Shown here: piece by piece, positions 7,654 to 15,433 of the stretch
Numbering within the stretch: the first letter of the stretch is position 1
Layout of the letters: each line of letters opens with the position of its first letter
Position numbers and translations under genes: made by a program
The notes under the pieces: model-generated
The model's input: only the letters and a program-made list of their open reading frames with translations
Databases searched by the model: none
Told to the model about the DNA's origin: nothing
NCBI GenBank assembly: GCA_035388585.1
Contig: DAOOQE010000006.1
Span: 1-61,970, forward strand
DNA from: CAG-492 sp035388585
GTDB taxonomy: Bacteria > Bacillota > Clostridia > TANB77 > CAG-508
DNA length: 61,970 nucleotides
Reading direction: 5' to 3'

Positions 7654-9297
7654 TTATACTAAACTGTTTAAACGTGTTATAACTCTATCTTTTCCTAAAA
7701 CTTGAATTATTTCATATAAATCAGGTGTGTTCGTTCTGCCTGTCAATCCAATTCTTATAATTGAACTAATATCTCCAACATGACCTGGCCATTTTTCTGG
7801 TTCTAATTTATATAGTTTAACTTCTCTTGCAAATCCTACTTCTTCTGCTAAATCCTTTATTTTATCAAACCATGCTTGTTTATCATCATTAATATCAAAG
7901 TATTTTTCAACATATAAATTTAAAATATTAGATATTTGAGATTTTTTAATTTTATCACTATATTCATCATTACTATTTTTTTCGAATTTTTCATCAAACA
8001 TATAGCTTATTGAATTTTTTATATCACTCCATTTTGCAATATCTTTTCTAGGCTTCATATTTCCTCTTTCAATACCTAAAACTTTTAATGCATAATCTTT
8101 GTTATTTAGTAATTCAAGCAATTCACAATCAAACTTTTTTGCCCATTTAAATGATTCTTCATAAACTTTTTCTGCTGAATACTTTGATATTACATTTTTG
8201 CCAATATCAAATAATTTATTAAAATCAAATAATGCCCCACTTACACTCATTTTTTTTATATCAAAATCAAACTCGTATAAATCTTTATCTTGATTTGATT
8301 TTCTCCAGATTTCAAAATTTGAATTAGCTATATTTAATAAATATTCTTTAACTGCTTCAACTGGTATTCCTATTTCTGAATAATAGCTTACTGCAGCTTC
8401 TAAATCTTTACGTTTACTTAATTTTCTTTTATTTCCATTATCATCTTTCATAATTGGAGCTATATGAGCATATTTAGGTGCTTTAAATCCTAGTTCATAA
8501 AACAATTGTAAATGAAGTGGAATTGAAGACAACCACTCATCACCCCTTATAACATGAGTAGTTTTCATAAGATGATCATCTATCACATGTGCAAAATGAT
8601 ATGTTGGAAGTCCATCTGCTTTTATAATTACTACATCTTGTATATTCTCTGGAAAATCTACATTTCCTTTTATAATATCATGATGTTTTATTTTCTTTTC
8701 ATCATTTCCCTGTGATTTAAATCTTATAATATATGGTTCACCATTTTTAATTTTATCAATCATCTGTTCAACTGTTAGATTTCTACAAGTTGCCCACACA
8801 CCATAATAACCTGGTTGTAATTTTGCTTCATCTTGTTTTTGTCTCATTTGAGACAAATCCTCTGTTGTACAAAAACATGGATATGCTTTTCCTTGTTGTA
8901 AAAGATGTTTTGCATATGCTAAATAAATATCTTTTCTTAAAGATTGTTTATATGGTCCATAATTTCCTATTTCTCCATTTGAATTAATTTGTCCTTCATC
9001 AGGCTTTAAGTCAAATTCAATTAAAGATTTTACAATATCTTCTACAGCATTTTCCACTTCTCTTTTTTGATCTGTATCTTCTATTCTCAAAAAGAAAACA
9101 CCATTTGTTTTATTAGAAACTAATTTTGCTATTAAACTTTGATACAATCCTCCTATATGAACAAATCCTGTCGGACTTGGAGCAAATCTTGTAACAATAG
9201 CGCCTTCAGGCAAATCCCTTTCAGGAAATTTTTCTTCATAATAAGATATATCTTTTACATTTGGGAATATTAAATCTGCTAAATCTTTATAATTCAT
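7654..9297 (-). CDS. gltX: Glutamate--tRNA ligase
   Basis: Class I synthetase that charges tRNA-Glu and, in organisms using GatCAB and lacking GlnRS, also tRNA-Gln. The HIGH motif is HIGG (47-50, in APSPTGFVHIGG). KMSKS appears as KLSKR (292-296). A CFC...C cluster lies at 141-171 at the position of the family's zinc-binding insertion. The N-terminus carries about 35 residues ahead of the Rossmann core and the protein is 547 residues long, as in the longer clostridial GltX group. Non-discriminating behaviour is inferred from the gatCAB genes at 35-38 kb. GGAGTG precedes the ATG. Confidence 0.95.
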   Translation of the reverse strand: MNYKDLADLIFPNVKDISYYEEKFPERDLPEGAIVTRFAPSPTGFVHIGGLYQSLIAKLVSNKTNGVFFLRIEDTDQKREVENAVEDIVKSLIEFDLKPDEGQINSNGEIGNYGPYKQSLRKDIYLAYAKHLLQQGKAYPCFCTTEDLSQMRQKQDEAKLQPGYYGVWATCRNLTVEQMIDKIKNGEPYIIRFKSQGNDEKKIKHHDIIKGNVDFPENIQDVVIIKADGLPTYHFAHVIDDHLMKTTHVIRGDEWLSSIPLHLQLFYELGFKAPKYAHIAPIMKDDNGNKRKLSKRKDLEAAVSYYSEIGIPVEAVKEYLLNIANSNFEIWRKSNQDKDLYEFDFDIKKMSVSGALFDFNKLFDIGKNVISKYSAEKVYEESFKWAKKFDCELLELLNNKDYALKVLGIERGNMKPRKDIAKWSDIKNSISYMFDEKFEKNSNDEYSDKIKKSQISNILNLYVEKYFDINDDKQAWFDKIKDLAEEVGFAREVKLYKLEPEKWPGHVGDISSIIRIGLTGRTNTPDLYEIIQVLGKDRVITRLNSLV

Positions 9298-9324
9298 ATT
9301 AGTTCACTCCTTGTTTTTAAAAAC

Positions 9325-9363
9325 AAGAGTTTTAATACTTAATATATAATTATTAAAACTCTT
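9325..9363 (-). terminator. Terminator-like hairpin after rnj
   Basis: AAGAGTTTTAATA / TATTAAAACTCTT with a 13-base loop, followed on the minus strand by TTGTTTTT. It lies between the rnj stop and the gltX start, so gltX probably has its own initiation or is attenuated here. Confidence 0.6.
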
Positions 9364-9384
9364 ATTTTATATTATAACTATTTT

Positions 9385-9545
9385 ATATTTTGTAACAACC
9401 TTTTTTAATTCTGAAATTTAATTTTGTTTTTTAACAATTTTTTTAATTCTAAAATTTAATTATATTTTGAAACATTTTTTTATTCTAAAATCCAATTAAA
9501 TTTTGTAACAAATTTTTTAATTCTATAAATTAATTATATTTTACA
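9385..9545. repeat. Tandem array, ~38 bp x 4
   Basis: Four diverged copies of a T-rich unit (TTTTGTAACAA...TTTTTTAATTCTAAAATTTAATT). The AATTCT-like landmark recurs at 9407, 9445, 9481 and 9519 (spacing 36-38). The array fills the rnj-gltX junction. Confidence 0.75.
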
Positions 9546-9562
9546 ATTAATTTTATTTAATA

Positions 9563-11591
9563 TTATAATTCCATTATAATTGGTAATATCATTGGATTAC
9601 GTTTTGTTTTTTGGAATATATAATCTCTCAATTCATCTCTTAATGTTGATTTTATAGTTGACCAATCTTTTATGCCTTGATTTTCTAGGTTTCTAACCTC
9701 GTCTCTAACGAATTTTTTTACATCATCCATTAAATTTTCTGATTCTCTAACATATACAAATCCTCTTGAAATAACATCTGGTCCTGCAACAATTTCACCT
9801 GAACCTGCATCCATTGTCATAACAATTATTATTAATCCATCTTGTGATAGATGTTGTCTATCTTTTAATACTATATTTCCAACATCTCCAACTCCCAATC
9901 CATCAACTAATATTTTTCCTGATGGAACTGAAGTTGTTAATTTTGCTTCATTTTCATTTATTTCCATAACCCTACCATTTTTCATCATAAATATATTCTT
10001 TGCAGGGATACCCATTTTTTCTGCGGTTTCTGAATGCGCCTTTAATTGTCTATATTCACCATGTACAGGTATGAAGAATTTTGGTCTTACTAATGATAAT
10101 ATTAATTTTTGCTCTTCTTGGCATGCATGTCCTGAAACATGTATATCTTCTAAAGAACTATAAATAACGTCTGCTCCTATTTTCATAAGGTCATCTATTA
10201 CTTTTGAAACTAGTTTTTCATTTCCTGGTATTGGGCTTGCTGAAATTATAACTAAATCATTTGGTGTAATTATAACTTTTCTATGTTCACCAGCTGCCAT
10301 TCTAGTTAATGCTGACATTGTTTCACCTTGACTACCTGTTGTTATTATTGTTAATTGATCGTCCGTATAATTTTTTATCATATCAATATCTATAAAAGTA
10401 TTTTCCGGAACAGTTATATACCCTATTCTCATTGCTGTTTCTATCATATTAATCATACTTCTTCCACATACAGCAACTTTTCTTTTATATTTTACAGCCG
10501 AATTTAATATTTGTTGAACTCTATGAACATTTGATGCAAATGTTGCTACTACAATTCTTTTTGTACAATTTTGAAATAATTTATCAAATACTTCTCCTAC
10601 TGAGCTTTCAGACATTGTATATCCTTTTCTCTCAGCATTTGTACTATCAGACATTAAAGCTAAAACTCCATTATTCCCTATTTCTGCAATTCTTCCAAAA
10701 TCCATAACTTGATCATCTATTGGAGTAAAATCAATTTTAAAATCTCCTGTATGCATAACAACTCCAACAGGAGTGTGAATTGCAAACATTACTGCATCTG
10801 GAATACTGTGATTACTTCTAATAAATTCTATTTTAATTTTACCAAAATTTACTGTTTGCCCTGGTTCTACTATATTCATTCTTGTTTTGCTTAATAATTT
10901 ATGTTCTTCCAGTTTTTTACTGATTAATCCGATTGGTAATCTTGTTGCGTATATTGGCATATCAATTTGTTTTAAAACATATGGTATTGATCCAATATGA
11001 TCCTCATGACCATGTGTTATTACCAAACCTTTTATTTTTTCTTTATTTCTTTCTAAATAAGTTATATCTGGTAATACTAAATCAACTCCTAACATGTCAT
11101 CTGTTGGAAATTCTAATCCACAATCTACTAATACAATTTCATCTTCATATTCAAAAACAGTTATATTTTTTCCTATTTCTTCTAATCCACCTAAAGGTAT
11201 TATTTTTAAATTTGATTTTTTAAATTCAAAATTATCAATTTGATTTTTTGTGTTCTTAATTGTGTTTTTTATAAATGTTGTTTTTGTATTTTCTATCTTA
11301 ATATCTGATTCCATATTTAATGGCAATGCTTTTTCATTGTTTTTATTAGATTTATCCATCTTATTAAATGGTCTATTTGTTTTCATAAACGGTCTTTTTC
11401 TGTTTTCGTTCTTTATTATTTTATCTCCATTTTCTCTTTGACTGTCATTATTTAGACTTTTAGATTTATTTTTCATTTTATTTTCATTATCAACTTTTTG
11501 TTCTCTTATTTGATTTTTATTTTCATTAATAACTTTATTTTCTCTTATTTGATTTTTATTTTCGTTATTAACTTTATTTTCTCTTATTTGA
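9563..11591 (-). CDS. rnj: Ribonuclease J with repetitive N-terminal extension (5' part beyond gap)
   Basis: Metallo-beta-lactamase/beta-CASP ribonuclease of the RNase J family (5'-3' exo- and endonuclease in mRNA decay and rRNA maturation). Counting from the internal Met at 11476, the catalytic core begins near residue 90 (LKIIPLGGLEEIGKN) and holds the zinc motif HGHEDH at 155-160. The beta-CASP region (SDSTNAERKGYT; GSQGETMSALTRMA; VHGEYRQLKAHSETA) and the C-terminal domain are intact. Before the core lies a basic, Asn/Lys-rich region. Reading further upstream in frame, it continues as 13-residue repeats (QIRENKVNNENKN) into the N gap. I therefore think the gene begins at 11952, not 11476. 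Family members usually begin close to the core. Confidence 0.93.
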
Positions 11592-11870
11592 NNNNNNNNN
11601 NNNNNNNNNNNNNNNNNNNNNNNNNNNNNNNNNNNNNNNNNNNNNNNNNNNNNNNNNNNNNNNNNNNNNNNNNNNNNNNNNNNNNNNNNNNATTTTCTCT
11701 TATTTGATTTTTATTTTCGTTATTAACTTTATTTTCTCTTATTTGATTTTTATTTTCGTTATTAACTTTATTTTCTCTTATTTGAATTTTGTTTTCTGGA
11801 TTTATATTTTGTTTTCTTATTTGGTTTTTGTTTTCACCATTTGCTTTCTGTTCTCTCATTTGATTTATAT
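11477..11870 (-). repeat. 39-bp in-frame tandem repeat in the RNase J N-terminus
   Basis: Units of 39 bp encode 13 residues, consensus NQIRENKVNNENK. Degenerate units lie at the upstream edge (NQMREQKANGENK, NQIRKQNINPENK). Near-identical units border the gap on both sides, and degenerate ones lead into the core (NQIREQKVDNENK). The 100-N gap falls inside the most uniform part, as expected where a short-read assembly breaks. Confidence 0.9.
11592..11691. other. Assembly gap (100 N) inside a tandem repeat
   Basis: A placeholder of 100 N. The flanking codons and the 39-bp period predict a real missing length of 23 + 39k bases (23, 62, 101...), which would restore one continuous reading frame. 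Confidence 0.9.
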
Positions 11871-11952
11871 TTTCCACTTTCTCCTTTTTTTCCTCATTAG
11901 TAACTAAATTTGTTACTTTTTTTCTTTCGATTTTTTTAATTTCTTCTGTCAT
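11692..11952 (-). CDS. rnj: N-terminal end of the repetitive RNase J gene
   Basis: Encodes 87 residues up to the gap, beginning MTEEIKKIERKKVTNLVTNE and ending in repeats of the same 13-residue unit that continues, in the RNase J frame, on the other side of the gap. It is hydrophilic, rich in Lys/Asn/Glu/Gln, and predicted to be disordered or helical. AAAGGAAGAG lies about 15 bases before the ATG, a rather distant ribosome-binding site. A perfect sigma-A promoter is found about 235 bases upstream. It could instead be a separate short repeat protein if the true gap carries a stop, but the shared repeat and frame make one gene more likely. Confidence 0.75.
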
Positions 11953-12183
11953 ATTTTTTTTATCTCTTCCTTTCTTTTATTAGTCTAAATTTATTATTAA
12001 ATATTAATATCAAAACAGAACTAAGAATTCATATAAAATTACAAGTATAAATTTTATACTTATTTTATTCTTAGTTATTTTTTATTTAATTTCCGTTCTC
12101 GTTCAGCAATTTTTCTAATTTTTATATATTTATTACATAAATTTAAATCTCATTTTTTACCACATTGGTAATTAACTATCAAT
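11953..12183 (-). promoter_or_regulatory. Long 5' leader of rnj
   Basis: About 225 bases lie between the predicted transcription start (near 12177) and the first rnj codon, with no gene. They contain a nested hairpin at 12021-12074: outer stem CTAAGAAT / ATTCTTAG, inner stem AAGTATAAA / TTATACTT. It has no following T-run, so it is a leader structure rather than an obvious terminator. Confidence 0.5.
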
Positions 12184-12212
12184 ATTATACTATTTTAATA
12201 TATAAATGTCAA
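12184..12212 (-). promoter_or_regulatory. Consensus sigma-A promoter of rnj
   Basis: On the minus strand: TTGACA (12207-12212), 17-bp spacer, TATAAT (12184-12189). Both hexamers match consensus perfectly. Confidence 0.8.
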
Positions 12213-12227
12213 TATTTAGGAAACATA

Positions 12228-12256
12228 AAACTGCACAAGTAGAACTTATGCAGTTT
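12228..12256 (-). terminator. Terminator after the 63-aa pilin-like gene
   Basis: AAACTGCACAAGT / ACTTATGCAGTTT, a 13-bp stem with one mismatch and a 3-base loop, followed on the minus strand by TTATGTTT. Confidence 0.7.
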
Positions 12257-12329
12257 AAATATTATTTATTCTTTAATTATATTCCTAATAGATTTTTTCT
12301 AAACTCCTCAACATAAAAATGTATTTAAT

Positions 12330-12521
12330 TTATATATTAGATTGGTTATCATTAGTTTTTATTACATATTGCGTATTTTTATTATTTGATTCTTCTTTCC
12401 ATTGATTTATCAGACCATTTTCTCCTGATAAAATCGTTGTTATTATAGTTAAAAATATTAATGATATTATTATTACTAGAATTAGATTTATCAATGAAAT
12501 TCCTTTTTCATTTTTTAACAT
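12330..12521 (-). CDS. Small pilin-like membrane protein (63 aa)
   Basis: Begins MLKNEKGISLINLILVIIIS and has one hydrophobic helix directly after a Gly. This is the layout of a type IV prepilin leader (charged leader ending in Gly, then the hydrophobic alpha-1 segment). The usual Glu at position +5 is Asn here, and there is almost no globular domain behind the helix. It may be a degenerate pseudopilin or just a short anchored peptide. A similar start (KGISYIKLLMIFSIV) occurs in the gene at 55790-56278. AGGAGG precedes the ATG. Confidence 0.65.
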   Translation of the reverse strand: MLKNEKGISLINLILVIIISLIFLTIITTILSGENGLINQWKEESNNKNTQYVIKTNDNQSNI

Positions 12522-12583
12522 ATAATTCCTCCTTATGTTATTGATATTTTCTATTTTACATTATTTTTATAAAATAGTCAAAT

Positions 12584-13390
12584 TTACATAAGATTTTTCA
12601 ATGTAACAACAAGTATTATCATTATTCCAATTATTATTCTATATATTGCAAATATTTTAAAACTTCCTTTTTGTAAATATTTTAATAAATATTTAATTAC
12701 AATAATACCAACTATAAAACTAACTAATACTCCAATACAAAATTGTAAATTAAATACAAAATCCTTTATTTTAAATATTGTTGCACCTAATACAATTGGA
12801 GCAGATAGCATAAATGAATATTTAGCTGCAGATTCTCTTTTTACTCCTAGTATTCTTGCTGTTGTCATTGTAACTCCTGATCTTGAAACTCCTGGTATAA
12901 AAGCTAATGCTTGAGAAATACCTATTAATAAGGTTTGTTTTAAACTCATATTCTTATATTCTGTTTCTGAAATACATTTTTTATCAACCATATATAAAAT
13001 AATACCCATTATTATTAATGATATTGCTATTGTTATTGGTGAACCAAGAAAATCTGCTATAACACCTTTTTCTGATAATTCATCTAAAATAAATCCTATA
13101 ATTCCTCCTGGAATTGTAGCCAAAACAATATACCAAAACATTTTTCCGTCTGAATTTTTATCTTTTTTTATAATTGTATTAAATCCACCTTTAATAAGAT
13201 TTATCCAGTCTTTAAAGAAAAATATTCCAATTGCAACAAGTGTTCCTGCATGTAATGCAACATCAAAGTATTCTGGAATTTGCCAGTTTAATAGCCATGG
13301 TATTAATGCCAAATGTGCTGAACTAGATATTGGCAGTAATTCTGTTAGTCCTTGTACTATACCTAAAATAATTGCTTGTAATGTATCCAT
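12584..13390 (-). CDS. uppP: Undecaprenyl-diphosphatase (BacA/UppP type)
   Basis: Integral membrane phosphatase that recycles undecaprenyl pyrophosphate to the monophosphate carrier for peptidoglycan synthesis; overexpression is linked to bacitracin resistance in the family. Signature motifs are visible: GIVQGLTELLPISSSAHL (residues 9-26), with the catalytic Glu and Ser residues, and PGVSRSGVTM in the second half with the essential Arg. It is 268 residues long with multiple hydrophobic helices, typical of the family. GGAG lies 6 bases before the ATG. It is a separate unit between the pilin-like gene and the TPR gene. Confidence 0.95.
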   Translation of the reverse strand: MDTLQAIILGIVQGLTELLPISSSAHLALIPWLLNWQIPEYFDVALHAGTLVAIGIFFFKDWINLIKGGFNTIIKKDKNSDGKMFWYIVLATIPGGIIGFILDELSEKGVIADFLGSPITIAISLIIMGIILYMVDKKCISETEYKNMSLKQTLLIGISQALAFIPGVSRSGVTMTTARILGVKRESAAKYSFMLSAPIVLGATIFKIKDFVFNLQFCIGVLVSFIVGIIVIKYLLKYLQKGSFKIFAIYRIIIGIMIILVVTLKNLM

Positions 13391-13506
13391 TTTGTTCTCC
13401 TAACTTTTTTGTTTTTATTTACTGTTTTTTTGTAAATTTTTCAGCTTATTTTTCTATATTAATTTGATATTTTATTTCATTATTTATTCCACCCAAAATA
13501 ATTTTT

Positions 13507-14703
13507 TTATTCTATAATTTTTTCATCTTTTTCTAATTGCTGATTTATTTTAAGATTTTTCATCATTTTCATATCTATATTATTCATATTTCCAACTAAA
13601 TTGTACATATTATATAAATGCTCTTGTGTTGCTTTTTCTTTTCTTGTAATAGTTGATATTTTTTTTGTTTGATTATATGCAATCTTTATCTGTTTTAATA
13701 TAGGAATAAAAAGGTTTTGTTCTTTTACTTTTTCATATAAATCAATATCTATTTCTATTGCTAAATTTATATAATTCAAAGCTTTTTCTTTTTGACCTTT
13801 TATCATTGCAATTTGAGCTAGATAAAAATATGATCCAGCTTCAACATCTTCCCCTTGTAAACTATCTAAAAAGTATTTTTCAGCATCTTCTAGTTCAGAC
13901 ATTATCATTGCTATTTGTCCCATATTAAATATCCCATTATGTAACAGACTATTTATTTCAGCTGCTTTTGCATAGTATTCATTTGCTCTTTGAAAATCAT
14001 TTAATCTTGTATATGCCATACCCAAATTATAATATATTTCATATTTTGCCGGATTATATTTTTGTGCATCTAAATAAATAGATATTACTTCTTTAAACAT
14101 TTCTTTATCATAATAAATGTCGCCTAATACTTCTGTTGCTTCATAAAAATCTGGTTTTTTCTTTAATAAATCCTTAAGCATTGTTTCTGATTCTTCTATT
14201 TTATCAATTTCTTTTAACAATTTTGCTACTTTAAAATAAGAATTATAATCTTTTAAATTAACCTCCACTGCTCTTACATATTCTTCTATTGCAGTTGATA
14301 TCTGATTATCTTTTTCGTACCATTCTGCCAACATTTTATGTGCCATATAACTTTTTGGATATTTATTTACTATTTTTAATAAAGTAATTTTAGCTCTCTC
14401 ATTTTTATTAAATAGTATTAGTAATTTTACTTTTAAAATTTCTAGTCCTTCTGGAATATTTATATCTTTTTTTTCTAGCATAATTATTACTATTGGTAAA
14501 ATAATTGATATAAAATATAGGAACAATTTAAAAAATATATTTAGATTCCATTTAAAACTTAATTCTAAAAAACCTAATAATATTCCCATAAATTGTATTG
14601 CTAGAAAATTTATGTATGATGTATCATTTTTTTTTATTAGCTTTCCAAATGTTACTACAAATAAGCTAACCGCTAACAAAAAAAATATTATTTTCTCTAA
14701 CAT
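13507..14703 (-). CDS. TPR-repeat protein with N-terminal membrane anchor
   Basis: 398 residues. The first ~75 form two or three membrane helices (IIFFLLAVSLFVVTF; FLAIQFMGILLGFLEL; LFLYFISIILPIVIIML). The rest is a cytoplasmic-type solenoid of tetratricopeptide repeats (AHKMLAEWYEKDNQISTAIE; PAKYEIYYNLGMAYTRLNDF; GIFNMGQIAMIMSELEDAEK). TPR solenoids are protein-protein scaffolds; the partner is unknown. A GAGGTGAGCT Shine-Dalgarno precedes the ATG. It lies 34 bases downstream of ppa in the same direction and may be read with it. Confidence 0.8.
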   Translation of the reverse strand: MLEKIIFFLLAVSLFVVTFGKLIKKNDTSYINFLAIQFMGILLGFLELSFKWNLNIFFKLFLYFISIILPIVIIMLEKKDINIPEGLEILKVKLLILFNKNERAKITLLKIVNKYPKSYMAHKMLAEWYEKDNQISTAIEEYVRAVEVNLKDYNSYFKVAKLLKEIDKIEESETMLKDLLKKKPDFYEATEVLGDIYYDKEMFKEVISIYLDAQKYNPAKYEIYYNLGMAYTRLNDFQRANEYYAKAAEINSLLHNGIFNMGQIAMIMSELEDAEKYFLDSLQGEDVEAGSYFYLAQIAMIKGQKEKALNYINLAIEIDIDLYEKVKEQNLFIPILKQIKIAYNQTKKISTITRKEKATQEHLYNMYNLVGNMNNIDMKMMKNLKINQQLEKDEKIIE

Positions 14704-14737
14704 AGCTCACCTCTCATATTTTTCTCAGTATTATAAC

Positions 14738-15271
14738 TTATTTATTTTCAAATTTATGTTTATAATTTTCTATACATTCATATATTATTTTTTCTGCGTC
14801 TTTTCTTCCAAGAACTTTATCAATACTTGTATTTTTTCCTTCTAATGTTTTGTATACTTCAAAAAAATTCATAATTTCATTTACAATTTGTGGTGGTAAT
14901 TCTGATATATCTTTATATCCATTTAAAAACGGATCTTTTTTTGCAATGGCAATTATTTTTTCATCTTCTTCATCATTATCTATCATTTTTAATACTCCAA
15001 TAGGATATGATTCTATTAATGTTAATGGAACAACATCTTCTTGGCAAAGAACTAATACATCTAATGGATCATTATCACCTGCATATGTTCTTGGTATAAA
15101 CCCGTAATTTGCTGGATAATGTGTTGCTGTATATAATACTCTATCTAACTTTAACATTCCAGTTTCTTTATCTAACTCATATTTATTTTTGCAACCCTTT
15201 GGAATTTCTATAACTGCAACGAAATTATCTTCTTTTATTCTTTCTCCATTTATGTCATGCCATATATTCAT
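14738..15271 (-). CDS. ppa: Inorganic pyrophosphatase, family I
   Basis: Soluble Mg-dependent pyrophosphatase that hydrolyses PPi from biosynthetic reactions. The family I signature GDNDPLDVLVLC is present, with metal-binding aspartates, preceded by ATHYPANYGFIPRTYAGDND and followed by the conserved KDPFLNGYKDISELP. At 177 residues it has normal length. AGGAGG precedes the ATG. Many Bacillota use a family II (PpaC) enzyme or a membrane-bound pyrophosphatase instead, so a family I enzyme is a distinguishing trait. Confidence 0.96.
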   Translation of the reverse strand: MNIWHDINGERIKEDNFVAVIEIPKGCKNKYELDKETGMLKLDRVLYTATHYPANYGFIPRTYAGDNDPLDVLVLCQEDVVPLTLIESYPIGVLKMIDNDEEDEKIIAIAKKDPFLNGYKDISELPPQIVNEIMNFFEVYKTLEGKNTSIDKVLGRKDAEKIIYECIENYKHKFENK

Positions 15272-15394
15272 AATAAATTTCCTCCTTAGTTTTTTCTTTT
15301 ACTATTCTATTCTATATTAAACAAAATGTCTAGTATTATCAGTAATTATTTTACTTGTACATCTAATTTTTTTGCTTAATGTTATAAATTAAAA

Positions 15395-15425
15395 AAAGTA
15401 CAAAATCTTATTGATTTTGTACTTT
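15395..15425 (-). terminator. groESL terminator
   Basis: AAAGTACAAAATC / GATTTTGTACTTT with a 5-base loop, followed on the minus strand by a T-run, 9 bases after the groEL stop. Confidence 0.9.
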
Positions 15426-15433
15426 ATAATTTT

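Noticed and set aside
11498..11907. Plus-strand open frames full of Phe/Ile across the rnj repeat
   Set aside because: They are the antisense of the Lys/Asn-rich RNase J repeats; they have no ribosome-binding site and run through the N gap.
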